Positions 1 to 12,341 of a stretch of 64,000 nt of DNA are shown here, in pieces. Every line of letters begins with the position of its first letter. Positions within the stretch are counted from its first letter, which is position 1. Both the position numbers and the translations under genes were made by a program. The notes beneath the pieces were generated by a model. The model had not been told where the DNA came from and did no database searches. It saw only the letters and a list, made by a program, of their open reading frames with translations. Origin of the DNA: Raphanus sativus (taxonomy: Eukaryota > Streptophyta > Magnoliopsida > Brassicales > Brassicaceae); assembly GCF_000801105.2 (NCBI RefSeq), contig NC_079514.1:6076001-6140000 (forward strand). Reading direction: 5' to 3'.

Positions 1-897
1 CGGAGACAGCCAGACGAAACGAGGATGGGCCTCCAATGAGGATAGACCCCGACACTTGAAATGCTTGGCAACCAATCCAAAAAACAGAAACAAGCCCAAC
101 CGCCAGAACACACAGCAGAACGAGGACTTACACACCTCAAATTAGACCTTTTCACCGGAGAGAAACCAATAACAAACCAAAGATCCTCGGGACGCTTCAC
201 CGTTGCAGAAAAAACCCACAGAGACATACAACTCCACACCAAACCAGAACCAATTAGGAAAAGCCACAAACTTGAATGCACCAACTGAAGAACCAACACT
301 GGAGAAATGGATCCAATCTCTGGACATACGCACCTGAAGGCGCACACAGAAACACTCAGTCGACAAAACGACTCACCGAGAAATAAACTCCCTGCAGAAA
401 CGATGAGCAGCAGAGGAACAAGAGTTGAAGAAAGCCCAAAAACAACGTCAGCGAAAGCACCTGCACTGCTCCCAGCAGCTACACCGCACCGTCAACAGGT
501 CCTCGACCTGACATATGGCGCCAGACTCGTCAATGAACCCAACTTTCCGAACCAAAACTCCACCTGAATCAAGCAAAGAGACAGAACCACACTCCAAGCG
601 CAGAACACAGTCTAGAAGAGACACAAAGGGGAGCAACAACAATTAGAACTATTAAGAACCAGCTACCATCACAGAAGACTCCTCTTCAACAACTCACCCA
701 ATCGTCAACTATTCAGGGGATATAAGCACAGAATCAACCCAAAAGACTTCACAACCCTACAAACTTATCAACACAAGATCCAAACTCCAAGGATTCTAAG
801 AAACTCCAAACGAAACGAAAACATATAAAACCCAGCTTAAACTAAAGAGGACGAGGAGATCCTCCCTCACGTAGCGGCGGTGACGAGCACGGCCCAC
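1..897. other. Unassigned repeat-like sequence left of the duplicated block
   Basis: No gene could be supported here. Both strands carry only short open frames without recognisable domains. Read on the minus strand, the right end (about 840-897) is GC-richer and resembles the 5' leader of a Brassicaceae LINE, but this is an impression only. The sequence has no counterpart left of copy B, so homology between the two copies begins at about 898. That start lies in a short T-rich stretch resembling a LINE 3' tail. Confidence 0.3.
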
Positions 898-1076
898 AAG
901 TTTAGTTTGTAAAAGGTTTTTTTTTATGAATATATATAAAATCATCAAAAAGTTTAGAATCTCTTATACAATAACAAACACACATATAGAGAAAACCGTG
1001 AAATTTCCTAATTTATTCGTCACAACCATATGTTAACTATAGCATTACTGTTGTGACTTGTTAATATGTCTTCAAA

Positions 1077-1439
1077 GGCATTTCCAACCCATAACACTAT
1101 TTTAGTGTTAAGATCACACTATTTTAATGTAGTTTTAGCACTAAAAATAAATTATTCTCCAATCACAACACCAAACTTAACACTAAAAGTTATTTTATAA
1201 TATTAAATGTATTTATCTTTTTTTATCATTTATTTAATTGTATGTTTTATTAATAAAATAAGTGAATAGTATTTTAGTGGAGTGAATAGTGTTTTAGTGT
1301 GATGAATAGTATCACACCAAATTTGGTGTAAAATTATAGTGGTATACTAAAATAGTGTGATTTTTGGTGTTGGGTTGGAGATGATTTTGGTGTAAAAACT
1401 ACACTAAAATGGTGTTTTACAGTTCTATTGGAGATGACC
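1077..1439. mobile_element. MITE-like palindromic element (copy A)
   Basis: The left end GGCATTTCCAACCC and the inverted right end GGTCATCTCCAATAG form imperfect terminal inverted repeats. Inside are matching sub-terminal motifs around ATTTTAGTGT in both orientations. The element has no coding capacity. The counterpart in copy B is 46738-47103, so it predates the duplication. A clear target duplication was not found. Confidence 0.55.
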
Positions 1440-2218
1440 TAAGTTTGACCTAAGAACTCCAAGTTCATTTCCTGCATATGTAGTATATATATATATTAAA
1501 TATTTTCGTGTATTTTTGAGAAAAAAATTAAAAATTTACATCACTTTTTTTTTCTTTTTCTAATTACCCTCTACTCCTCTAGTAAAAAGAGATCAACAGT
1601 TTGACACACAAACTGACACACTCATTCCCCAGAGTAACCAAACGGTGACACATGGAAAGTTATACGTTACGGCCAACTAATGGGACTCACTGTCCTACCA
1701 GGCTACCACCATGCATGCATGAGCAGTTTGTCTTCCCCTTTTTCAGCCGCTTCAAAAAAGTTTTATTCTCACGGATATAGATAGAAAGTTAAACACACAC
1801 ACAAAAAGGTCGTTCACACATACTTGAACAAATGGATCTTTCTAACAAAAATAGAGTAATAATATAAAAATTAAAATAAGTAGGACTATGACACATAGAA
1901 TATCCGAGGTATTTTAAGGTATCCAGATCTTTATCTTTATCTGACGGATCCATATTTTTATTATCGTTACCTGGATCCGGGTTTTCGAATATCCGGGTAT
2001 CGGATATCTTTCTAAAAATTATAATATCCGGCGGATATCTGGATTTTGATCCTTAAAATAAATAAAAATAATATTAAAATATATAAAATATTAAAAATAA
2101 AAGTATATATAATATTTTTTAGTTATATCTATGTTTGCTATTACAAAATTTATATAAATTTATATATATATATATTAGTATATAAATAAAAATATAATAA
2201 ATAAAATTAGTTTATATA

Positions 2219-2523
2219 CTCCCTCTGTTTTTAAATAATACANNNNNNNNNNNNNNNNNNNNNNNNNNNNNNNNNNNNNNNNNNNNNNNNNNNNNNNNNN
2301 NNNNNNNNNNNNNNNNNNNNNNNNNNNNNNNNNNNNNNNNNNTTTTGTTATTTTATATTTCCTATATTTCTAAACCAATAAAATTTCAAGAAATGCAATT
2401 AATGTTTTTGAGATTCACAATTATTTATAATTAGTTGACAAAATTTACATTGAAAATATGAAAAATACATCTTTTTGAAACAAAAAAAATTCCTAAAACA
2501 TACATCTTTAAAAACAGAAGGAG
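2219..2523. mobile_element. Stowaway-type MITE, copy A only (contains a gap)
   Basis: The ends are CTCCCTCTGTTTTTAAA on the left and the inverted equivalent (AAAAACAGAAGGAG) on the right, flanked by TA. These are the ends and target duplication expected of Stowaway (Tc1/mariner-type) MITEs. Copy B has an uninterrupted AT repeat here (about 47860-47880), so this insertion is absent from copy B. A 100-base N run (2243-2342) lies inside, so the true length is unknown. Confidence 0.8.
2243..2342. other. Assembly gap (100 N)
   Basis: Exactly 100 N bases, the usual placeholder for a gap of unknown length. It lies inside the Stowaway-type MITE. Confidence 0.97.
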
Positions 2524-2946
2524 TATATATCACTATTTTTAAAATAATTATCAATAAAAATTACGGATCAGGATATTCAGATAAAAAGTTAAGATATCTG
2601 AATTCGGATTCGGTTTAGGCGGATCGTACATTTTACTATCCGGATTCGGATCCGGCCTCTCCGGATATCCGGATTTTTGAAGCGGATCCGAACCGGATTT
2701 CAGATCAAATCCGAATTTCGGATAATAAGTTTCAGGCCTAAAAATATTGGTCAAATAAATTTGGTCAAATATAATAATAATAAATATCAGAAAGCAGTAA
2801 AGGATGAAAATAAGAGCAGCTTTACCACAACTACTAGCCCATTCCTGTGAAGGCCTTCGAAGTTCAAAGCTTAAGTGGGTTTCACTGTTACAAATTTACA
2901 ATGATTAATGTTTGACTAACTTCGAGCCAAATATAATGCTAGATAG

Positions 2947-3895
2947 GAAAAATGGCTTATTCCACTACAAACTAGTTGTTTCCGACTTTTTTACACACAA
3001 ACTTTTAAATTATGCCAAAAACCACACGAACAACTGAAATATTGCTTATTCCCTTATGAACTAATTATTTTCAGCTTTTTCACACACAAATTTTTAAACT
3101 TTGCCAAAAACCACATGAACTATGCTATTTTTGAATTACATACACAAACTATCAATTTTAAGCTAGTTCTCCTAAAATCGTAAATTTTGTTATTTAAACA
3201 TTAACTTAATTTATGATAGGTGGATATCCGATTTAATTTGGGTTGATAAAAAAAATAATACATCGTTTTGTTCTTTTTTGTTTTCTTTTTGTCAACTGCT
3301 TTTCTTCTTCAAAAATCGTTTTAATCTTTATCATTAATTGAGAATAAAATTTATTATTTTGTAGAAGATTAAATGTTTTACATAATGCATAAAAAAAGAA
3401 GAGCATCAACTACTAGTTTACCAATTCGCTATGTTGTTGCTCTTCTTTCTTTATGCATCATGTAAAAAGTTTAATCTTTTACAAAATAATAAATTTTATT
3501 CTCAATTGATGATGAAAGGTAAAACGATTTTTGAAGAAGAAGAGCAGTTGACAAAAAGAAAAGAAAAAGAACAAAACAATGTATTATCCTTTTTTAGCAA
3601 CCCAAATTAAATCGGCTATCCACCTGTTATAAACTAAGTTATTGTTTAAATAATATAATTTACGATTTTAGGAGAATTAGCTTAAAATTGATAGTTTATG
3701 TATGTAATTAAAAATAGCATAGTTCATGTGGTTTTGGCAAAGTTTAAAAATTTGTGTGTGAAAAAGCTGGAAATAATTAGTTTATAAGGGAATAAGCAAT
3801 ATTTCCGTTGTTCGTGTAGTTTTTGGCATGACTTAAAAGTTCGTGTGTGAAAAAACCGGGAATAAATAGTTCGTAGGGGAATAAGCCATTTTCCC
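2947..3895. repeat. Long near-perfect inverted repeat (foldback), copy A
   Basis: Two arms of about 450 bp are reverse complements of each other around a centre near 3400-3440. For example, AAAATGGCTTATTCC at the left end pairs with GGAATAAGCCATTTT at the right, and CCACATGAACTATGCTATTT pairs with the sequence near 3715-3735. A transcript through it would fold into a long hairpin. The same structure is at 48295-49240 in copy B. It could be a foldback or Mutator-like nonautonomous transposon; no obvious target duplication was found and no protein is encoded. Confidence 0.85.
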
Positions 3896-5099
3896 TGCTT
3901 GACGTATGTAAAAGCGCAAGCGCATTTCGTTTTTCCAGAAAGAATGCATCTACTGCACATTTACATTAGGATTATTCGATCTCTGTATATATTTTCTACT
4001 TATTTTAAAAGATTAGTTTGTTTTTTTTTTGAAATTTACAGTTTATTCCATAATCCCTAAACAGGCATAAGCTTACAGGATGCAACATTGAAATCGAACA
4101 AAATCGGTATGATCTTACAACTAGTAAACTTTGAATCCCTAAGACATTTTTTAACGTTAGTTACGTTATCTTATAGTTTATTTCAGAAAAAAAAAATAGT
4201 TATCTTATAGAGTTATGTTAGTTTATAGTCAACCGGAACTATACATATATTATACTAGGATGAGCAATTGAGGATGCAGGCCGGCGGCCGCAATGCCCTA
4301 CAACAATAACATGGTCAGAAAGCTCTTCGTGAAGACAAATAGGTGGAACTGGAAGGGCGATCTTCCCAAAATTCTTCAACATTAAAGTCACAACAATACT
4401 ACACGTGTGTGAGCCTGTGAGGTCTATGCTTTGGAAGGGTTTATATCAACGATTTTTAACCAGTATCATGCCTTTCTAAGAACAAGAAAAACAATTAAAA
4501 TAATCATTTGGCAAAAAAAAAAAAACACAAACACACACACGCAACAATCCATCTTTTCCGCACGTGCACAAAAGTAAGTCGTATAAATTCAGTCGTACCA
4601 CCTTTGAAGATTCCACTATCAAAGAGATTCAACTATTGGTGGTCAGCATTTATCTGCCAAGTATGAAAAACACTTTCAATTCAAGACTATATAAATATAA
4701 AAACATGACTATATTATACTTCGAGGTACCAAAAAATCTAAGATTGAGATGAATTGTACGTATTCGAACGTAACAGAGTAATTTGTCGTTAATGTTTAAG
4801 AAAAATATTAGATTAATCACGTTGTTGTGCACATTCAGCGCTAAATTCACTCTCTCTATGTACATGCAAAAGGCGGAAGAGGTTTTCTTTCATATGACGC
4901 TATCTTTCTGTTTAGATTTCTCTATCAAGAAGATATAATAATCATCTCTACCCGTGTTTCAAAAAGAAAAAGCATCTCTATACAAAATTCAGCCAGTCGT
5001 GGTCTAACAACTTCCTAACCATAGTTTAACTTACTAACTAGATTAGTCAGTTATGATTACTATCTTCTTATAGGGAAACAAAACTGATCAAGGAAGCAG

Positions 5100-5240
5100 T
5101 GGCTTCCGGCCGCATTATTATAAATAAAAATTCGGCCACGAAATTTTAAATGTTCCCTTTAGTCTAGTGGCAATATCTGCAATCTACAGATTCTCTTCGC
5201 CCAACCTGTGGGTTCGAACACTGCTAAGCGGCCACTTTTT
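5100..5240 (+). repeat. tRNA-related SINE-like fragment, copy A
   Basis: A TAGTCTAGTGG motif at about 5160-5170 resembles an RNA polymerase III A box. A GGTTCGAACA motif about 40 bases downstream resembles a B box. The spacing is that of a tRNA-derived promoter, but the flanking sequence does not fold into a full tRNA cloverleaf. It is a candidate tRNA-derived SINE remnant. Copy B has the same sequence at about 50690-50850, with extra bases at its left end. Confidence 0.4.
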
Positions 5241-5821
5241 TTAAATTTGCTTCTGGTCTTGGATTCTCTAGGACCGGCACTGGATAATATTAAGGTAAAC
5301 AAATCATAATTTGTAGAAAACAATTTCATGAAAGTGGGAAGGGTAGAACATTGTGGTGGGGTTTAGTCGAATAGAAGAGATAAACTCGGTTTGACTCGAA
5401 ACGACCCTACACGGTTTGACTCGATAAACCAAAATTTTCATTTATTCTTCTTATATTTCCAGAGTTGGAATCTTATTTCCCTTTTGAATCATGACTCCCG
5501 TGTGACGGTGTGAGTATGGGTGGTCACTAACTGATAATTGACTGGAACAAAACGAACCGGAATGAGGTTTGGATTTAGTTTGGTAAGTATTTTCTCAAAC
5601 CAACATAAAAAATGAATTCAATTGTATAAGACTTTGATGTATTACACCTAAACCAAAACAAAAATCTAATCAAATTGACCTTGTTTTTGACATTTGAGTA
5701 TGGCATTCCTCTCAAACCGAACTAAACACATCAAAACTGAACTTAAACCGAATTTCATGTCTAATCCAAAAACTCCACGTCTAATAGTGGTGAGGTGGGT
5801 CATAAAATGTGAGTTATTTAC

Positions 5822-5831
5822 ATATATAATA
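5822..5831 (+). promoter_or_regulatory. Possible TATA box of the copy A subtilase
   Basis: ATATATAATA lies about 55 bases before the start codon at 5883 and is conserved in copy B at about 52094-52103. It is called from position and composition only. Confidence 0.4.
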
Positions 5832-5882
5832 ACCACAGAGGTTTCTCCGTTTCTGTGCCACACACACTTCTCACTTAAGAAA

Positions 5883-8800
5883 ATGGAGAAGAACTCTTTA
5901 CAAAGTTACAAACTTGTGCCTCTATTGACATTTTCTTTGGCTCTATTTCTTACCACGGAACTAAGTCTTCTTACACCTGCAAGAGCCCTAGACAACAACA
6001 GCAAGGCATGTAACGCAAATAAGTTTTTCCCTATTTGCTAAGAGATTATTGATTTTTATTTTATAATAATGTAAAATTTTCAATAGGTTTATATAGTTTA
6101 TCTTGGCGAAAGAGTACATGATGACCCCGAACTTGTTACAGCCTCTCATCATCAAATGCTTGAATCACTTCTTCAGAGGTACTTAATCATCTTAAAATAC
6201 CAAATCTCTTGAGAGATAGTTTTATGTATAGTGACTGTGACATCAAAGTTGCTACCTATATTTGTTATATTTATTGGTCAACAGAAGTAAAATTTAGACA
6301 TCTGGTAAGGTTGATGATTGCTTTCCTTACTTGCCGCCCAAGAAAACCAAATAGTCATGCTCTGTTGCTTCTCTGTTTTTGTTATTCTTATGCCTATCAT
6401 GTGTACTTCTCTCGCTTATATCTCTCATGTTATATTTAGCAAAGAAGACGCACATAACTCAATGATCTACAGCTATCGACATGGATTCTCCGGTTTTGCA
6501 GCACTTCTTACATCTACACAAGCAAATAAAATCTCAGGTACTCATCAGAACTCAAACTAAAGATACTTCATAACAGTGAGCATGAAAGATCTTTGTGTTT
6601 TTTTTTAACTGTAATCTTGCACAGACCATCCAGAAGTAATCCATGTTATACCAAACCGGATTCACAAACTGCAAACCACAAGAACTTGGGATCTCCTTGG
6701 CCTCTCTCCAACTCCAACTTCTTTTTCTTCTTCATCTTCTATAAAAGGTCTTCTTCATGACACCAACATGGGCAGTGAAGCTATCATAGGAGTTATGGAT
6801 ACTGGTCTCTCACTCTATCTCTATCTCTCTCTCTATGTATATATACGTCTAGATATCCTCGTCTCACATCATGTATGTATATATAATTAAAGGAATATGG
6901 CCAGAGTCAAAGGTATTCGACGATCAAGGCCTTGGACCTATACCTGAGCGTTGGAGAGGAAAATGTGAATCAGGAGAACAGTTTAACGCCACAACTCATT
7001 GCAACAACAAGCTAATAGGAGCTAAGTACTACGTAGACGGACTACTGGCCGAGATGGGAGAAACATTCAAAACAATAACAGTCAGAGAATTCAAATCCAA
7101 CAGGGATGCACTTGGTCACGGCACACATACATCCACAATAGCAGCTGGCTCATTCGTCGCCAACGTGAGCTTCTATGGTCTAGCCCGAGGTACTGATATA
7201 CTCCCTCCTTTCTATATTGTAAAATTTTTGTGTAATGATTGTGTAATTCAATTTAATTTATAATATTTTTTTGACAAAATTAATTTATAAAAAAATTTAA
7301 TTAAATTTCTTAATTGTTCTACTTTTAACCAAAACATCCTATAATATTAAACAGATGGAGTATAGTCCTAAACACTAAACCAGCTTTTGAATAGTATTCA
7401 CCACAGAGCTAACTTAAGAGTCAAGCTAGGGTTTCTATAAGACATTAGTTTGTTTACTTCCTAACCTATGTGTGGATTATGCTAAGGTATGGTCCGAGGT
7501 GGTGCTCCTCGGGCACGCATAGCCTCTTACAAGGTATGTTGGAACGCAATGCAAAAAGACGGAACAGGACCCGATGGAATGCTCAATTGCTGACATGTGG
7601 AAGGCTTATGATGATGCTATACACGATGGGGTCGATGTTTTGTCTGTATCTATTTCCGGGGATCTTCCAGAGGACACCGAGGTGGATAAGCTCGATTTTG
7701 TCGGGGCCTTTCATGCAGTATCTAAAGGGATTCCGGTCGTGTCTTCGGCTAGTAATGAAGGTCCTAAGGCTCAGACTGTTGCTAATGCTGCTCCTTGGCT
7801 CTTGACCGTGGCTGCAACCACTCTTGACCGGTCTTTTCCTACAAAGATCACACTTGGCAATAAACAAACTCTCTTCGTATGTTATAGTATCTTCTAACGC
7901 AAGAAACTGAAATTAGTCAAAAGACAGTTGAAAATTTGACCATTTTTTTACAGCTTGATTATTTTTGTGTATAATTAGGGTGAGTCTCTGTTCACTGGAC
8001 CGGAGATTTCAGCCGGTTTAGCTTACTGGGATTCAGAGAGTGATGATAGTGTTGATGTCAAGGGGAGAATAGTTCTTGTTTTCGATTTCGATACTATCTA
8101 TCAGGTTGCAAAGAAAGGTGTAGCAGGAGTCATATGTGCCGAACATCCTGATGACATTGTTGATCGATGCCATGCTTTTCCTTGCATTTACACTGATTAC
8201 GAGCTTGGAACCGACATTTTGCAATACATACGTACCACCAGGTCCTCTATCTTGAAGCAAATAAACTATGTTTATAAAGTCAAATATTCTTATGACCCAC
8301 CACGTTGAATCACAGGTCGCCCACAGCGAGAATCAGTGGAGCTACGACATTAACTGGCCTGCCAGCGACAACAAAGGTTGCTGCATTCTCATCTAGAGGG
8401 CCTAACTCGGTATCACCAGCCATACTTAAGGTTTATAAATGAAGCCATTGTGTCTCTAGTCTATGTTTATTTCAAAAGTTGAAACAAGTTAGTGATCATG
8501 TTTTATTCTGTAGCCTGATATAGCAGCTCCTGGTGTGAGCATCCTCGCAGCATTAAGTCCCCTTGATCCTAGTGGACACAATGGATTTGGACTCGCCTCA
8601 GGGACATCCATGTCGACTCCGGTTGTTTCTGGTATCATAGCTCTCCTAAAGTCTCTACACCCTGATTGGTCTCCTGCTGCATTTAGATCAGCTTTGGTCA
8701 CAACAGGTTCTTGCTTAGTTCTTCGCCTATTTAATTCTTTAACTACACAAACAAAACTGACTAACCAGTCTCATTTTGAAGCTTGGAGGACAAGTCCATC

Positions 8801-9347
8801 TGGAGAACCCATTTTTGCTGAAGGATCAAACAAGAAGCTCGCTGATCCATTTGACTATGGAGGAGGACTTGTAAACCCTGGAAGAGCCGCATACCCTGGA
8901 CTTATCTACGATATGGGGATCGAAGATTACATCAACTACATGTGTTCCAAAGGTTACAACGACTCCTCAATCTCTCGTGTCCTCGGTAAAAAGACTAAGT
9001 GTCCAACTCCTAAGCCATCAATCCTTGATATCAACTTGCCTTCAATCACAATCCCAAACCTTGAGGAAGAAGTCACACTCACAAGAACTGTAACCAATGT
9101 TGGACCCATCAAATCAGTCTACAAAGCTGTGATCGAGTCTCCTCTCGGTATAATAACTCTCGACGTCAACCCGACCACACTCGTGTTTAGCTCTGCAGAT
9201 AAGAAGGTGCTCTCTTTTACGGTGAAAGCTAAAACGAGTCATAAAGTCAACACTGGTTACTTTTTTGGAAGCTTGACATGGATTGATGGTGTTCATGATG
9301 TTAAAATCCCTGTCTCCGTTCAGACAAGGATCATGATCAAACCTTAA
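5883..9347 (+). pseudogene. Subtilisin-like serine protease (SBT3 type), copy A, frameshifted
   Basis: The exons are collinear with the intact copy at 52155-55606: 5883-6005, 6087-6178, 6440-6537, 6625-6804, 6893-7189, 7487-7876, 7979-8241, 8316-8430, 8514-8706 and 8782-9347. The motifs for the catalytic Asp (VMDTG), His (GHGTHT) and Ser (GTSMSTP) and the oxyanion Asn (SNEGP) are all encoded. Exon 6 is 2 bp shorter than in copy B: near 7579, GGAATGCTC replaces GGAAGCTGCTC. This breaks the frame after the His motif, so Asn and Ser would not be translated in frame. The last exon carries one extra codon. The family consists of secreted plant subtilases with an inhibitor propeptide, peptidase S8, PA insert and C-terminal Fn3-like domain. 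It is probably a recent pseudogene unless the 2-bp loss is a sequencing error. Confidence 0.85.
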
Positions 9348-9695
9348 CAAAAAAAAAAAACTCAAAACTATCTGAACAAAATAAAATATCAGATAAATTT
9401 CATGTATTAGAAAAAAGCCATATGATGCTCATGCATCCAATCAAAATCATATGATAATAAAGATTACATTACAAAAAAAAAACTCATAACCTCACATACA
9501 ACCAACACACAAATTGAGAAAAACTGTAAGGTTTTCTCATTTATTCAATCACAAAAGTTCACAACCATATATAATGCATATAAAAACTACTAAAATCAAA
9601 TCAAGACAAAAGAAACTTCATGATCATCAACTACAATAACATATCATTGTAATGACTATATATTATAAAGATATGACTTTAATTTTTTTTTTTTA

Positions 9696-10100
9696 TTAGC
9701 AATAAGCGACACACTTCTTCTTACAATCCATGGTGCATCCACCACCTCCTCCTCCACCGCCGTATCCTTTCCCGGAGCGGCTAAAAGAGCTGAAACACCT
9801 TGCAGGACACCTCAGCTTCTTGCCGTTACAAGGTCCTTTCTCTTTGCAAGTCACCGTCGGCCTCACTACACCTCCTTTCCCGTACCCGCCGCTCGGACCA
9901 CCGTAGCCTCCGCCGTATCCACCGCCGACTCCGGTACCGGGAAACCCGTTTCCAAACCCGGGTATCCCGGCATATCCGGATCCGGGCACACCGGCGAATC
10001 CTAAACCATTGTTACCGCTCTTCTGACGAGCTGAGTGAGTTGCAGAGACGAAGATGATGAGGAGAAGGGAAGCTACAAGGATCGGTTTTGTTGTAAACAT
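9696..10100 (-). CDS. Small secreted glycine-rich, cysteine-rich protein, copy A
   Basis: A single-exon frame of 134 residues. Residues 1 to about 23 form a hydrophobic signal peptide ending near VSATHS. A glycine-rich middle follows (GGGYGGGYGG type, with GVPGSGYAGIPGFGN repeats). A basic, cysteine-rich tail has pairs such as CNGKKLRCPARC, then a run of eight glycines, then CTMDCKKKCVAYC. The pattern indicates a secreted or cell-wall-associated glycine-rich protein; from memory it is the counterpart of At4g21620. The function is unknown. It faces the subtilase tail to tail, with about 350 bases between the stop codons. Its translation is identical to the copy B gene at 55966-56370. Confidence 0.85.
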   Translation of the reverse strand: MFTTKPILVASLLLIIFVSATHSARQKSGNNGLGFAGVPGSGYAGIPGFGNGFPGTGVGGGYGGGYGGPSGGYGKGGVVRPTVTCKEKGPCNGKKLRCPARCFSSFSRSGKGYGGGGGGGGCTMDCKKKCVAYC

Positions 10101-10159
10101 TTTTGTTTTTGGTTCAGTGGGTTAGTTGAAAGAGGGAGATGGATATGATTATAAAATAG

Positions 10160-12012
10160 ATATATGCATTAAATTGAAATACAGTTAAGACATTGATTAG
10201 TGGACTTTAGTGTGTGAAGATCACTTTAATGCAAGAGAGACTCTTGTGTGTCTCTCTCTCTATCACTTACGTAACATGTTGAGAGACTGTACAAATATGT
10301 ACATCTGCATCACTTGGCCACATTTAATTAAGCATGTGTTATTTAATATTGAAATGCCATTTTTTTAAAAATCTTGGAGGGCTTTTTTGTAAAGTAAAGA
10401 TAAATCTACCAAAACTTGGGTGAAACCAAATTCAATTTATGTCTAGTGAAAGTTCAAAGTTGTGTGAAATTAAATTTAGGTGATTTTCTTTTTATTATTT
10501 TGCTAATGAGTTTATTTACCAAACATCGACCATTTAGTCAGCAAAACGTGTGATGTCCACTCATAGTGTAGATCTGTTCCATAAGGCCCACTCATTAATT
10601 CAGCACAACCATATAGAATCATTTTAGTCTTGTAATCAAAATTCTATGCTATGTCAAGTCTGATTATTAGCCTAATCTCATTTTGTCCAAGGTAACGTTA
10701 AATTGGATTTGTTGACAAGCTGGTTCACCACACAGCCTTTGTTGTCTCTCCATACGGTCCCACTAGGCCATTTAGACGACCAGATGATTGACAAATCCGG
10801 CCAAGTAGACTATTAGTTATATCAATTCAACTGTGAAAAAGAAAAATTATATATATGAGATGTGTTTTGAATATATCGGTCCAGTATGGAAATCGAATCT
10901 TTTATAGAATGCACACATTTAACCACTAATATGCAAAGGCAAACCACAATTAGTATGGACATTTATAATGAAGAGTAATGAGATGTGAACAAGTATCTCA
11001 GAAAGAATGGTAATCTAATGATTAATATTCAAGGTGGTCTTTGACTCTACAAGAAATCACCAATGGCTAATTGTACAGTGTGATGTCAATGAATGGTTAA
11101 CGGTTACAAACTTAACAACGGATAGTACTATACTCTTACATCTGGTTTGTGTTCTCTGTTGCTCAATAGTCAATACAATCTATATGGTCCGTTTCATATA
11201 CATTTCGATTCAATAAAATAGAAGCCAAGACTTTGTTGTTGACCCAAATAAAAAAAGAAGATAAGACTTTTAGTTACTTGGAACATTTATGTAGCCTTAC
11301 TTACTGCTGCTCGTGTGTCGTGTCTCACTAAGCTGCAGTCATAGTATCTAAGTGTTATGTAAAGAGAACATCGAATCTCATGGTGGTCCATGATGAAGTC
11401 TGCTCCCTTGAGTCTACCTTTAGACCGCCGTTTCATCCATGCAAAGAGTGTTTAGAGAATGTACGCTATGTAGGGTGGTCCAATGTGATCACCCATCCAT
11501 AAGCTGATTCAGTAAGGTGGTCCAATGTGATCTCACAAAAGCAAATCCAAGCGGGTTTCTATGATAACCCAAAAACCAAATTCATATATGCGTGTGTGTG
11601 CTTCCATGTGTGTGTTTTCGGCATACATGACTAATAAATGACCATAAACAAGCATATCATAGAAACGGATGGAACTTGAAGTCCGTCTGAACATACTCTT
11701 TATGGCTTTCTTTCAGTGACTAGACATAAAAAATGATTTATTTGCTTTAACGATTTTAGCTTCAAGGTGGGCTCTTCAAATACCATTCCCATGTCTCTTC
11801 GTTTATAGGAAAACGCTTTCGTGTTTTTTTTCTTTCTTTTCTATCTCCAAAGCTAAAATTTGATCCAACCATTCTCATCAGCATTCTGTCAAAATCAACC
11901 GCTCCAAGTGAGGTTATCTAGGAACTTTATCCATCTTGAAACGATCTTATTCACTAAAAATCCTAACAAATGTTTTATTTTTTTCATGCAGAGCTCCATT
12001 GTTTACCTGGAA
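10160..12012. other. Intergenic region between glycine-rich protein and sphingosine kinase, copy A
   Basis: No supported gene. The sequence is almost the same in copy B (about 56430-58305). It contains a short CT-rich run near 10240-10262 and two copies of GGTGGTCCAATGTGATC (near 11475 and 11517). Short open frames such as 11034-11216 have no recognisable domain. Confidence 0.5.
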
Positions 12013-12341
12013 ATGGAGAATGAGAAGGTTCGCAAAGGTCCACATTCTACCGTTGTTCCTCTAGCAGGTAAGAGGTAAGTTTCCACTGTTCTCATTCATA
12101 TTCCGTCTTATGTTTCCAAGTCTATATAATCATTCAATTTTAAAGGACAAGAGTCTGCCTAAGTACTTTCTCTAAGACTAGTAGTACTAGGATTTAGTAG
12201 CAAACAGAGAACGTTACTAGAAAACGTTAACCAACATAGGATAAATGCTTTTCAAATCCACGGAAACTTGTGCTTCTTAATATTAGTTACAGCTTCAAGA
12301 GGAGTCGCTTTCGTTTTTTGCTGAAAGAAGACGTGCTCTAG
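12013..12341 (+). CDS. Possible 36-residue two-exon ORF, copy A
   Basis: The candidate exons are 12013-12074 (ending AGAG before GTAAGT) and 12293-12341 (after TTACAG). Joined, they read in frame from ATG to TAG as 36 residues, rich in Lys and Arg in the second half (FKRSRFRFLLKEDVL). Copy B keeps both splice sites and the frame, with one Val-to-Ala change. No family is recognised. It might instead be the 3' part of a longer transcript, because an acceptor-like TTTTTTCATGCAG lies just upstream, or a non-coding RNA. Confidence is low. Confidence 0.28.

Larger units (their letters stand above)
1900..2755. repeat. ATATCCGG-rich nonautonomous repeat, copy A
   Basis: Many copies of GATATCCGG, GGATCCG and AATCCG cluster at both ends of an AT-rich core, in opposite orientations (about 1900-2045 and 2570-2730). 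This is the look of a nonautonomous DNA-transposon derivative with sub-terminal repeats. The same element lies at about 47560-48110 in copy B. No coding capacity is visible. Copy A is interrupted by the Stowaway-type element at 2219-2523. Confidence 0.45.

Noticed and set aside
4280..4292. GCGGCCGC (NotI-like site) suggesting vector or engineered DNA
   Set aside because: It occurs at the same place in both block copies inside ordinary plant sequence, and no vector features are present.
9910..9990. Glycine-rich coding repeat as a tandem-repeat element
   Set aside because: The repetition follows from the GGY/GGG codons of the glycine-rich protein, not a mobile or satellite repeat.
11034..11216. 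60-codon ORF between glycine-rich protein and sphingosine kinase
   Set aside because: No domain, hydrophobic low-complexity translation, and no matching long frame in copy B.
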